This document shows, piece by piece, positions 18,412 through 26,757 of a stretch of 64,000 nucleotides of DNA (its first letter is position 1; each line of letters starts with the position of its first letter). The position numbers and the translations under genes are program-made. Source of the DNA: Deltaproteobacteria bacterium (GTDB lineage Bacteria > Lernaellota > Lernaellaia > JACKCT01). A model generated the notes under the pieces. The model did not search any database, was not told the DNA's origin, and was given only the letters and a program-made list of their open reading frames with translations. The stretch is from NCBI GenBank assembly GCA_027493875.1, contig JAOSJX010000003.1, positions 1 through 64,000 of the forward strand. The letters are read 5' to 3'.

Positions 18412-19755
18412 ATGAAAATGCGTGATGGGATGAAAGCCCGCCGGCTTTTTTCCGTGGTTGTTTTTCTCGCGGCCGTCGCCGCGTTCACGATGTTCGCCGC
18501 GTGCGGCGACGACGATGACGACGACAGCGGCGGAGACGGCGACAAGAGCGGCGACAGTTGCGAAAAAATCGTCCAATGCGATTTTGGCGACGAGCTCGAT
18601 ATTTCCAGCATGGATGAGTGTCTGGATTTCATCAATTCGCTGAGCGAGGAAACCTCGGCGTGCGTCGAGGCGGCGTCGAATTGCGACGAGCTCGCATCGT
18701 GTTTCGGCATCGAAACGGGCGACGACGATGACGACGACGGCGACGAGGACAAAGGCCAGCCGACCGAGCTGACCCTCCTTAAAGACCGCGGCGAATACGG
18801 CTTTCTTATCGCCCCGACCGAGCCGGAATTTTCGGACCTTTGGATCACGTGGTTCGGCGGCACCTTCGACCCGGAATTCGAGCAGGCGAGTTGGTGGGTC
18901 AACTGGCGCGACGTTGACAACGACATCAAGGGCGGCACGCAGTACGTCGTGCTCGACGGCGGCGAACCCGAAGTGACCACGCTGTCCGACGGACTTCGCG
19001 CCTTCGGTAAATACTACGACGAAGGCGTCGGCCTGTTGCTCGACGGCGACTACGCGGAGGAAGGATCGCATACGTTGGAGATCTGGGTCGTCGATCTGGC
19101 CGGCAACGAGAGCAACCACATGACGACGACGTATACGGTCGGCGAAACGGAGTACGGTATCGGACAGCCGTTTGAGGATTTCACGGCGCGGGGATTCCAG
19201 GCGTATCCGTCGGCCGATGACGACGATGATCTCGACGGCGACGACGACACCGCCGCGGACGACGACACCGCGGACGACGACACGGCCGATGACGACGAGC
19301 CCACGGGCACGTTCCAGGATTATTCACTCTCCGATTACGCGGGCGACGTGATGATTATGGACCTCATGGCCATGTGGTGCCCGCCCTGCAACACGGAGAG
19401 CCCGCAACTGGACGCGTTGCGCGACGAATTTGACGGCGAGCCGTTTATGACGCTGTCGATGATCGGCGAAGACTACAAAGGCAACGCCGTCGAAGACGAG
19501 GATCTGGAAAATTGGACGTTGTATCCTTATGGCTTGACAGACCGGACGCCGCGCGATCCGCAACTCAACGGCGTGTATTTGAATGACGGACCGACGAAAG
19601 CGACGCTTTGGGACGTTTCGGGTCCGTATTTCCCGCACGTCTACATCCCGGCCAATCTCTTCCTCGACAAAAACCACATCATCCGTGTGAAAATCAACGG
19701 GTGGTCGAAGCCGCTCGCGCGGGACATCGTGGAATATCTGCTCGCGGAAGATTGA
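18412..19755 (+). CDS. TlpA/thioredoxin-like lipoprotein with Asp-rich linkers (first of pair)
   Basis: 447 residues. Lipoprotein signal ending FAAC, then GDDDDDDSGGDGD; a small Cys-containing segment (residues 45-100: CEKIVQC, CLDF, CVEAASNCDELASC); a second Asp run; an Ig-like domain (DLWITWFGG to TTTYTVGE); a third Asp run; then a thioredoxin fold of about 160 residues with the redox motif MWCPPCNTESPQLDAL. Expected in the periplasm or on the surface, reducing or oxidising disulphides. A strong terminator follows and a close paralogue comes next. No Ccm or cytochrome c genes are nearby to hint at a partner. Confidence 0.8.
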   Translation: MKMRDGMKARRLFSVVVFLAAVAAFTMFAACGDDDDDDSGGDGDKSGDSCEKIVQCDFGDELDISSMDECLDFINSLSEETSACVEAASNCDELASCFGIETGDDDDDDGDEDKGQPTELTLLKDRGEYGFLIAPTEPEFSDLWITWFGGTFDPEFEQASWWVNWRDVDNDIKGGTQYVVLDGGEPEVTTLSDGLRAFGKYYDEGVGLLLDGDYAEEGSHTLEIWVVDLAGNESNHMTTTYTVGETEYGIGQPFEDFTARGFQAYPSADDDDDLDGDDDTAADDDTADDDTADDDEPTGTFQDYSLSDYAGDVMIMDLMAMWCPPCNTESPQLDALRDEFDGEPFMTLSMIGEDYKGNAVEDEDLENWTLYPYGLTDRTPRDPQLNGVYLNDGPTKATLWDVSGPYFPHVYIPANLFLDKNHIIRVKINGWSKPLARDIVEYLLAED

Positions 19756-19778
19756 GGACACTCATGAACTGAAATGAA

Positions 19779-19810
19779 AACGCCGGCCGCCGAAGCAGCC
19801 GGCGTTTTTT
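19779..19810 (+). terminator. Rho-independent terminator between the TlpA-like paralogues
   Basis: Stem AACGCCGGC / GCCGGCGTT (19779-19787, 19798-19806), loop of 10, then TTTT. Confidence 0.8.
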
Positions 19811-19841
19811 CGATGATGGCGAAAGATTCGCGGAGTAAAAA

Positions 19842-20999
19842 ATGAAAACACAACCTTGGATCGCGGTGATTTTTCTCACGGCGTCGCTGCTGACCGCCTC
19901 CCTTTTCGGCGGGTGCGGCGGCGGGGACGATGATGACGACGATAACGATGACGCCGACGACGACGATGCGGGCGACGACGACGGGGATGACGACGCCGAC
20001 GACGACGCGGATGACGATGCCGACGACGATGCCGATGACGACGCCGGCGACGACGATGCGGACGACGACGCGGATGACGACGACGACGACGTCGACGACG
20101 ATGATGACGACGATTGGGCGGCCCCGCAGATCATCAGTCCCGGATTTCTGTTTGCGGCCGCGGACCCGAATTTCGACGAATATTGGTCCGATTGGGCGGG
20201 CGGCGCCTTCGATCCAGAGTGGGAGCGCGTCTCCTGGTGGACGGGTTGGCGCGATCCCGACGACGATCTCGCCGGCGGCGAGCAACACGTCGTGCTGGAC
20301 GGCGGCACGCCGGAAGTGACGACGATCCCGGACATTAATCCGGTCGGCCAATATTACCGGATGGAGATCGGCCTGGTGCTCGACGGCGACTACGCGGAGG
20401 ATGGAGCCCACACGGTGGAAATTTGGGTCGTCGACACGCACGGCCTCGAGTCCAACCACCGAACGTTTCACTACACCGTCGGCGAGACGACGTACGGCCT
20501 GGGCGACGTTTTTCCGGACTTTACGGAGCGCGGCTTCAAGGCCGATCCGACGGACGCCGGAACCGGAACCTTCGCGGACTACACGCTCTCGGATTATGAC
20601 GGCGACGTCATTCTTATCGACAGCTCGGCCATGTGGTGCCCGCCGTGCGACGACGAGGCGCCCGAACTCGACGCGCTGGCCGAGGAATTGGACGGCGAGG
20701 ACGTCACGATCCTTTCGCTCATCGGGGAAGACGTCTACGGCAACTCCGTCCAGGACAACGAACTGGAAAACTGGACGCTCTACCATTACGGCTTGGCGAG
20801 CGAAGGAGCGCGTCCCGAACAGATCTCCGGCGTGATCCTCAACGACTACCATTACGACGTGACGCAGCCCTGGTACCTGGACAATTACATTCCGTCCAAC
20901 TTTGTTTTGGACAAGAACCGCGTCGTGCGTTTCAAGATGAACGGATGGTCCAAAACCTGGGTGAAAAACGTGATGCTGGCCTTGCTGGCGGAAGACTGA
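19842..20999 (+). CDS. TlpA/thioredoxin-like lipoprotein with Asp-rich linker (second of pair)
   Basis: 385 residues, paralogue of the preceding gene: same Ig-like block (SDWAGGAFDPEWERVSWW, LDGGTPEVTT, VLDGDYAEDGAHTVEIWVVD) and same thioredoxin domain with MWCPPCDDEAPELDAL. It lacks the small Cys-rich segment and instead has one Asp/Ala run of about 60 residues after the lipobox LFGGC. The gene is intact. It is separated from its twin by a terminator, so it is likely transcribed on its own or by read-through. The pair looks like a recent tandem duplication with separate linker expansion. Confidence 0.8.
   Translation: MKTQPWIAVIFLTASLLTASLFGGCGGGDDDDDDNDDADDDDAGDDDGDDDADDDADDDADDDADDDAGDDDADDDADDDDDDVDDDDDDDWAAPQIISPGFLFAAADPNFDEYWSDWAGGAFDPEWERVSWWTGWRDPDDDLAGGEQHVVLDGGTPEVTTIPDINPVGQYYRMEIGLVLDGDYAEDGAHTVEIWVVDTHGLESNHRTFHYTVGETTYGLGDVFPDFTERGFKADPTDAGTGTFADYTLSDYDGDVILIDSSAMWCPPCDDEAPELDALAEELDGEDVTILSLIGEDVYGNSVQDNELENWTLYHYGLASEGARPEQISGVILNDYHYDVTQPWYLDNYIPSNFVLDKNRVVRFKMNGWSKTWVKNVMLALLAED
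19925..20115 (+). repeat. GAC/GAT codon repeat
   Basis: Simple repeat of Asp codons (GACGACGAC, GATGACGACGCC) encoding the acidic linker of the second TlpA-like lipoprotein. Confidence 0.8.
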
Positions 21000-21188
21000 C
21001 GTTTGTCGCAAAACCGCCTCGGAACTGTGACATGCGGGCTCAGCGAAGGCGCGTCGTTCGCTTGACGGAATCGCCCGCCGTGGTAGCTTAAATCGGTTTT
21101 CGGGTGGGACCTTCCCCGTGGATGAGCCACACCGGCGGCCAGCCGGCCTCCGGTCGTCTTCCTGAGTTCGTTCAAGGAGCGCATTTCC

Positions 21189-22512
21189 ATGGCACCCCGA
21201 CGCGTGATCATCGCCGGCGCCGGTGGACGGGATTTCCACAATTTCAACTGCGTGTACCGGCAGGACGAAAACAGCAAGGTTCTGTTTTTCACCGCCACCC
21301 AGATTCCCGGTATCGACGACCGGCGCTATCCGCCGGAATTGGCCGGGCCCTCTACCCCGACGGCATTCCCATCGTCCCCGAGGAGGACTTCATCGATCTC
21401 ATCGCCGAGCATAACGTCGACGAGGTGGTGCTCTCCTATTCCGACCTCCCTTTCGACTACGTGATGACGTTCGCGTCGCGCGTTCTCGCGGCGGGCGCGC
21501 ACTTCAAACTTCTCGGCGCGCGCGACACCATGCTGGCCGCGAGCGTGCCGGTGATCTCGGTGTGCGCCGTGCGCACGGGTTGCGGCAAGAGCCAGACGAC
21601 GCGCAAGGTGGCCGCACTGCTGCGTCAGGCCGGAAAACGAGTGGTCGCCGTGCGCCATCCGATGCCCTACGGCGACCTCGTCCGCCAGCGCGTGCAGCGT
21701 TTCGCGGAACTCGCGGACCTCGATAAACACGAATGCACCATCGAGGAGCGCGAGGAATACGAACCGCACATCGCCGCGGGCGTCGTCGTGTACGCGGGCA
21801 TCGACTACGCCGCGATCCTGGAGGAGGCCTGCAAGGAGGCGGACGTCGTGCTCTGGGACGGCGGCAACAACGACCTGCCGTTTTTCAAGCCGGACTTCGA
21901 AATTGTGGTCGCCGATCCGCTGCGCGTCGGCCACGAGCGCACCTACTACCCCCGGCGCGTCGAACCTTTTTGCGCGCGCACGCGGTCGTCATCAACAAAG
22001 CCGCGACGGCGGGCGAAGAACGCGTGTTCGCGCTGCGCCGGTCCATCGACGAGGTCAACCCGAACGCCGTGGTGATCGAGGCCGCCAGCCCGATCCTCGT
22101 GGACGGCGGCGAGCAAATCCGCGGCAAGCGCGTGCTGTGCGTCGAGGACGGCCCGACCGTCACGCACGGGGAAATGGCCTACGGCGCGGCGGCGGTGGCC
22201 GCGCGGCGTTACGGCGCGGCGGAACTGGTCGATCCGCGGCCGTTCGCGGCGGGCGATCTGGCCGACGTATTCAAGCGTTACACGCATCTCGAACAGGTGC
22301 TCCCGGCCGTGGGTTACGGTGAAAAACAAGTCGCCGACCTCGCGGAAACGATCCGCCGCGCGGAGTGCGATCTCGTGCTCATCGGTACGCCGATCGATCT
22401 GCGGCGGCTCATCAAGATCGAGAAGCCGGCGCTGCGCGTGCGGTACGAACTGCAGGAAATCGGCACACCCGATCTCGCCGGCCTTCTGGCGGAACGAGGA
22501 TTTCTGACATGA
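21189..22512 (+). CDS. P-loop protein related to cyclic 2,3-diphosphoglycerate synthetase
   Basis: About 440 residues, cytoplasmic. The N-terminal Rossmann-like part RRVIIAGAGGRDFHNFNCVYR is followed by DVDEVVLSYSD-type text and a P-loop VCAVRTGCGKSQTTRKVAALL. Then come VVAVRHPMPYGDL, LWDGGNNDLPFFKPD, VVINKAATA and a C-terminal segment ending IGTPIDLRRLIKI. This is the COG2403 arrangement, named after the archaeal cyclic 2,3-diphosphoglycerate synthetase but of untested function in bacteria. Two homopolymer breaks: a missing C near 21353 and an extra C in CCCCC near 21953. AAGGAG precedes the ATG. The stop overlaps the next start (ATGA). Confidence 0.75.
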
Positions 22513-23066
22513 AAACTCGATGGGCGGCGCTCGTCACCGCGTTGGCGCTGCTCGCCGCCGTTCCCGCGTCGGCGACGAGCGTTCTTCGCTTGACGGAAGA
22601 GCAACTCTTCCGCGACGCGGATCTGGTCGTCACCGGCCGCGTCACCGCAACGCGTTCCCGGAACGCGGAAGGCGCACCGGCGATCGTCACGGAAGTCGAC
22701 CTGCGCGTGGACGGCCGGTTGAAAGGCGCGTGCGGCGACACGATCACGATCCTCGTTCCCGGCGGACAGATCGGCGAGCGCGGATTGAAGATCATGGGCG
22801 CGCCGGAATTTGAAACGGGCGACCGCGTGCTCCTGGCCCTCGACCGCGACGCGAAGGAAACGCTGCGCGTCCGCGGATTGTTTCAAGGGCGGTTCACGCT
22901 GATCGACGCCGCGGACGGCTCGGTCCGCGCGGTGGCCGATCCGTGGCGTCACGCCGCGGCCGATTTGGAAAAATGTGACCAGGCGGACGCAGCGGATTGC
23001 CTTGGCGAGAAAACCGTCGTCCTGACGCTCGACCGTGTCCGCGAAATCCTGGGAGCGTCCCATTGA
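22509..23066 (+). CDS. Exported conserved protein paired with matrixin
   Basis: 185 residues. Sec signal peptide (MKTRWAALVTALALLAAVPASA) and a single mature domain: LRLTEEQLFRDADLVVTGRVTA, EVDLRVDGRLKG, ITILVPGGQIGERGL and FETGDRVLLAL. I know this pattern from unnamed exported proteins that sit next to matrixin-type proteases in deltaproteobacteria; it looks like a beta-barrel or Ig-like fold. It overlaps the upstream stop by ATGA and the downstream TTG start by TTGA, so all three are coupled. The function is unknown; a protease partner or inhibitor is a guess from context. Confidence 0.65.
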   Translation: MKTRWAALVTALALLAAVPASATSVLRLTEEQLFRDADLVVTGRVTATRSRNAEGAPAIVTEVDLRVDGRLKGACGDTITILVPGGQIGERGLKIMGAPEFETGDRVLLALDRDAKETLRVRGLFQGRFTLIDAADGSVRAVADPWRHAAADLEKCDQADAADCLGEKTVVLTLDRVREILGASH

Positions 23067-24211
23067 AGAAAACGTGCACCGCCGCGCTCCTCGCCGCCTG
23101 TCTGGCATTCGCCGCGCCGGCGTCCGCGTACAAATACACGAAATGCGGCGCGTTCGAATGCGAGTGGCCTCAGTACCCGATCGGCTACCTCGTGGGCGAA
23201 AATCTCGAAAGTCTTTTTCCCGGCGCGTCCGACGTCGCGGTCGACAGCCTGACGCGCTGGAACGAAGGCGTGCAGACGTTTTGCGACATCCGCCTGAATT
23301 TCGGCGGGACGACGACGAAAGCCGTTGCGGACGACGACTTCGACAACATCATCTTCGCCCAAACGTCGGACTGGCCGTACGGCACGCAGGTGCTGGCCGT
23401 GACGCAATGCTTTTTCAACTCCCAAGGCACGATGCTCGACTGCGATATCGCCGTGAACGCGCAGGACTGGCAGTGGACCGACACGAATCCCGGCGGCCAC
23501 ATCCTCAGCCTTCGCGATACGCTCACGCACGAGGCGGGACACTTCTGGGGGCTCGATCACACTCCGACGCCAGCCGCCACGATGAACGCGACGTACTCCG
23601 ACGCCTACGTCGCCGCCGACTTGGACGAGGACGATATCCGCGGAGCCTCGGACCGTTACTGCGACGGCAGCATGCCCTCCGACGACGGCGAAGAGCAAAA
23701 CGATTCGCTCAAGATCACGGGCAACCCGTTCGAGGAAACGACCCTCACCGGCCTTCGCCTCTACGATGACGACGTCTGGAAGATTCAGGTGGCGGACGGC
23801 CGTTTTCCCAAGATCGAAGTGCTCGACAACGAACCGGCGCGCCACAAGCACGTCGCCGTTTTCGACCTGAACCACAATCTGCTCGGGTCGTCGCCGTGCG
23901 ACGGCGATTGCGTCGTCGCGCCTACCTTGGTGCCCGTCGCCACCGTCCAAGCCTTCATCCGTATTCAGACCGACTTCGCACGCAGCGGCATCAGCGCCGA
24001 AACCTATGACATGCGTGTCACGCAAGTTACCGAAGTCTCCCAAGACGAGCTGACCGACGACGATGAAAACGATTCGGGAAGCGAAGCGCAGGACAACGAT
24101 GAAGCCTGCGGCTGCTCGGTCATGAGCGGCGAGGCCGGCGGCGAACCCGCGGCGATGATGCTTCTCGTGCTTGCGGCCGCCGTGCTTTGGACCGTCCGCC
24201 GGCGGTGTTGA
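23063..24211 (+). CDS. Matrixin-family metalloprotease with MYXO-CTERM-like anchor
   Basis: About 382 residues. TTG start overlapping the previous stop, Sec signal MKKTCTAALLAACLAFAAPASA, then a metzincin domain with HEAGHFWGLDHTP (three zinc His and catalytic Glu) and a Met-turn candidate ATMNATYSDAY. A pre-peptidase-like beta domain follows, then an acidic spacer, ACGCS, a hydrophobic helix AAMMLLVLAAAVLWTV and RRRC. Cys-containing motif, membrane helix and basic end is the tripartite layout of MYXO-CTERM sorting signals, which send proteins to the outer surface. Predicted surface protease. Confidence 0.85.
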   Translation: MKKTCTAALLAACLAFAAPASAYKYTKCGAFECEWPQYPIGYLVGENLESLFPGASDVAVDSLTRWNEGVQTFCDIRLNFGGTTTKAVADDDFDNIIFAQTSDWPYGTQVLAVTQCFFNSQGTMLDCDIAVNAQDWQWTDTNPGGHILSLRDTLTHEAGHFWGLDHTPTPAATMNATYSDAYVAADLDEDDIRGASDRYCDGSMPSDDGEEQNDSLKITGNPFEETTLTGLRLYDDDVWKIQVADGRFPKIEVLDNEPARHKHVAVFDLNHNLLGSSPCDGDCVVAPTLVPVATVQAFIRIQTDFARSGISAETYDMRVTQVTEVSQDELTDDDENDSGSEAQDNDEACGCSVMSGEAGGEPAAMMLLVLAAAVLWTVRRRC

Positions 24212-24356
24212 TATCGCGTCCGCTCCTCGCCGATCCGCCGGCCTCGAAGCGATGTCGAAGTCGTGCAACACCCCGTGAAGCCTTGACTTTTTGGGTTTCG
24301 TGTGATGACCTGAACATCTTGCGTCAGGCTCCTGGAGCAACCGGAAACGTCCAATC

Positions 24357-25219
24357 ATGGATGTGACACTCGAACGCCAAATCGAGACGTACTCGGAGAA
24401 ACTTGCCGGCGGCGGGCCGGCTCACTTGTATGCGCGCCTCGCCGATATGTATCGGCGCGCCGGCCGTTTGAGCGACGCGGTCGAGACCGCGGAACGCGGT
24501 CTGGCCGAGCACGAAAACGCGCTGGTCATTCGCGAATCGCTGGGGCTGAGCCTGTTGGACCTGGGCCGCCACGACGCCGCCGCGGAAGCCCTTTCGGATG
24601 TGGTCGCGCGTCTGCCCGAAAACGGCGTGGCCGCGATCGCCCTGGCCGTCGCCCTCTCCCGCATGGAAAAAGCTCGACGAAGCGCGCGGCGTGCTGCGCG
24701 GGCGGCTCGAGCGCGATCCGTTCGATGCGAAGTCGCGCGCGCTGCTCAAGACGCTGGAACAGGAAGCCGGCCGGCGGCGCCCCGAGCCCGCGAAGCCGGC
24801 GCCCGCCGCCCCGGTGGTGGCGGCCGGCTCTCCAAAAAGCGACGCCGAGGATCTTTCCATCCCGTTTCTTCAGGGGGGCGGGGACGTTTCCGACGAATTG
24901 TCGTTTGAATACGCGGCGGCCGATTCTCTCGCCGCGGAGACGCCCGACGGCGAACGGCGCGACCCCGATCTGGATCAATTTTTCCGCGCCGGACCGGAAC
25001 CGGATGAGGACGCCGGCGACGCCGATATGCTGATCGACGATGAAACCGAGTTCCGCGCGCTCCTCGAACACGAAGTGCCGGACGCGCCGGAGCCCGAGGC
25101 GGAAGGGAAATCCCAAGCAGGCGATGAGGATTTCCCCGGGCGAGAACACACCGCCGCGCGGATTCCTTAAACGGTTTTTCGGCAAACGCGCGAAAGCGGA
25201 CGGCGAGGCGGAGGACTGA
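24357..25219 (+). CDS. TPR protein with acidic linker and C-terminal amphipathic segment
   Basis: About 287 residues after two corrections: an extra A in AAAAA near 24667 (ALSRMEKLDEARGVL) and an extra C in CCCC near 25137. Residues 1-130 are TPR-like helical pairs (HLYARLADMYRRAGRLSDAVE). A Pro/Ala and acidic linker follows, with short motifs DLSIPFLQGG and DPDLDQFF, and the end PRGFLKRFFGKRAKADGE is basic and amphipathic, a possible membrane or partner contact. It abuts aroQ (stop directly before GTG), forming a run with aroQ, the M24 peptidase and the giant TPR gene. Function unknown; a scaffold role is likely. Confidence 0.65.
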
Positions 25220-25663
25220 GTGCGCGTCGAGGTCATTCACGGGCCGAATCTGAATCTGCTGGGCTCCCGGCAGCCGGAAATCTACGGCTCCGAAAGTCTT
25301 GAAGAGATCAACGCATCGCTGGTGGCCCTCGGCCGTACCCTCGACGTCGACGTCCGATGCCACCAGAGCAACCACGAGGGCGCGCTGATCGATCTGGTAC
25401 AACAGGCGGGACGCGAATCCGATTTTCTGATCATCAATCCCGGCGGCTTCACGCACACCTCGATCGCGCTGCGCGACGCGATCATCGCGTGCGGGTTGCC
25501 GGCGATTGAAGTGCACTTGTCCAACCTGCACGCCCGCGAACCCGAGCGCCAGGTCACACGCATCGGCGGCGTCGTGCGCGGACGTATCGAGGGACTGGGC
25601 GCCGAAGGTTATCGTCTGGCGCTGCGCTATGCTGCGGCGCTCGCGGGAGAAAAAAAATCATGA
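25220..25663 (+). CDS. aroQ: 3-dehydroquinate dehydratase, type II
   Basis: Third step of the shikimate pathway, dehydrating 3-dehydroquinate; cytoplasmic dodecamer in known cases. 147 residues, the usual size. HGPNLNLLGSRQPEIYG carries the catalytic Arg and Tyr, QSNHEGALID the Asn/His region, IINPGGFTHTSIALRDA the substrate loop, and EVHLSNLHAREPER the His/Arg pair. Its GTG start directly follows the TPR gene stop and its end overlaps the peptidase start (ATGA). The aroQ-pepQ/P neighbourhood is common in bacteria, usually followed by efp, but here by a TPR gene. Confidence 0.95.
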   Translation: MRVEVIHGPNLNLLGSRQPEIYGSESLEEINASLVALGRTLDVDVRCHQSNHEGALIDLVQQAGRESDFLIINPGGFTHTSIALRDAIIACGLPAIEVHLSNLHAREPERQVTRIGGVVRGRIEGLGAEGYRLALRYAAALAGEKKS

Positions 25664-26724
25664 GCGAACGTATGGAACGGGCCCGCGCCCTGCTGCCGGT
25701 GTGTGAGGTCGACGCGCTGCTCGTTTGGAATCTCAGCAACGTTCGTTATCTCTCCGGATTCACAGGCACGGAGGGCTGCCTTGTTATCGGTGCCTCGCGG
25801 GCCTTTTTCCTCAGTGACTCGCGCTACGCGACGCAAGCCGAGGATCAGGTCGACGGATTCGACATCCGCATCGGATCGGACAAGATCAAGAACATCGCCG
25901 CCGCGCTCGGCGACCTGGGCGCAACGCGCGTCGGTTTCGAGGACGAGACGCTGCCCGTCGCGCGGCTGAAGGCGGTGGAAGACGCCGCGAACGGCGCGAA
26001 ATTCTCCGGCGTCGGCAAACGCGTGGACGCGCTGCGTTTGCGGAAGGACCCCGAGGAGATCGCGGTGATGCGCCGCGCGGCGTGGGCGGCCGAGGTCGGC
26101 TTCAAGGCAGCGCTCGCCATGACGCGGCCCGGCGTTACCGAGAACGAACTCGCGCTCGAACTCGAAATGGGCATGCGCCGCGCCGGCGCCACCAAACCGA
26201 GCTTCGACCTGATCGTCGCCTCCGGCCCCCGCGGCGCCCTCCCCCACGGCATCGCCTCCGACCGCCGCCTCGAAGACGGCGACATGGTGGTGTTCGACTT
26301 CGGGTGCGTTCTTGAGGGATACTGTTCGGATCAAACCGTCACGGTGGCCCTGGGAAACGTCGGCGAGGAGGAACGCAAGGTGTACGAAATCGTCCGCGAG
26401 GCGCAGGAGCGGGCGTTGGACGCGCTGCGTCCCGGCGTGGCGCTGAAGGACGTGGATCACGCGGCGCGCGATTACATTGACAAGGCCGGATACGGGGCGT
26501 ATTTCGGCCACGGGTTGGGGCACGGCGTCGGGCTCGAAATTCACGAGGACCCGCGCCTTTCCCGCGTTTCGGAATTCGTCGCCGAGCCGGGGATGGTGGT
26601 GACCGTGGAGCCGGGCATTTACCTGCCCGAGCGCTTCGGCGTCCGGATTGAGGACACCGTGGTGATCACGGAGTCCGGTTACGATAAGCTTACGAGCATC
26701 GACAAGAATTGGATGACGGTGTAG
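25660..26724 (+). CDS. M24 family aminopeptidase (Xaa-Pro type)
   Basis: 354 residues. The N-terminal creatinase-like domain (LLVWNLSNVRYLSGFTGTEG) is followed by the pita-bread catalytic domain with metal ligands in VVFDFGCVLEGYCSDQTVT (two Asp), GHGLGHGVGLEIHEDPRL (His), VVTVEPGIYLPERFGVRIED (two Glu). It removes N-terminal residues before proline, as in YpdF/PepQ-like enzymes acting in the cytoplasm. The gene is intact. It overlaps aroQ by 4 bases and is followed after 33 bases by the giant TPR gene, whose GGAGG site lies in the gap. Confidence 0.9.
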   Translation: MSERMERARALLPVCEVDALLVWNLSNVRYLSGFTGTEGCLVIGASRAFFLSDSRYATQAEDQVDGFDIRIGSDKIKNIAAALGDLGATRVGFEDETLPVARLKAVEDAANGAKFSGVGKRVDALRLRKDPEEIAVMRRAAWAAEVGFKAALAMTRPGVTENELALELEMGMRRAGATKPSFDLIVASGPRGALPHGIASDRRLEDGDMVVFDFGCVLEGYCSDQTVTVALGNVGEEERKVYEIVREAQERALDALRPGVALKDVDHAARDYIDKAGYGAYFGHGLGHGVGLEIHEDPRLSRVSEFVAEPGMVVTVEPGIYLPERFGVRIEDTVVITESGYDKLTSIDKNWMTV

Positions 26725-26757
26725 GCAAGAGATCCCGATGCATTCGGAGGAGAGCGC

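Noticed and set aside
24290..24330. Promoter TTGACT before the TPR gene at 24357
   Set aside because: No acceptable -10 at 16-18 bases; left unannotated.
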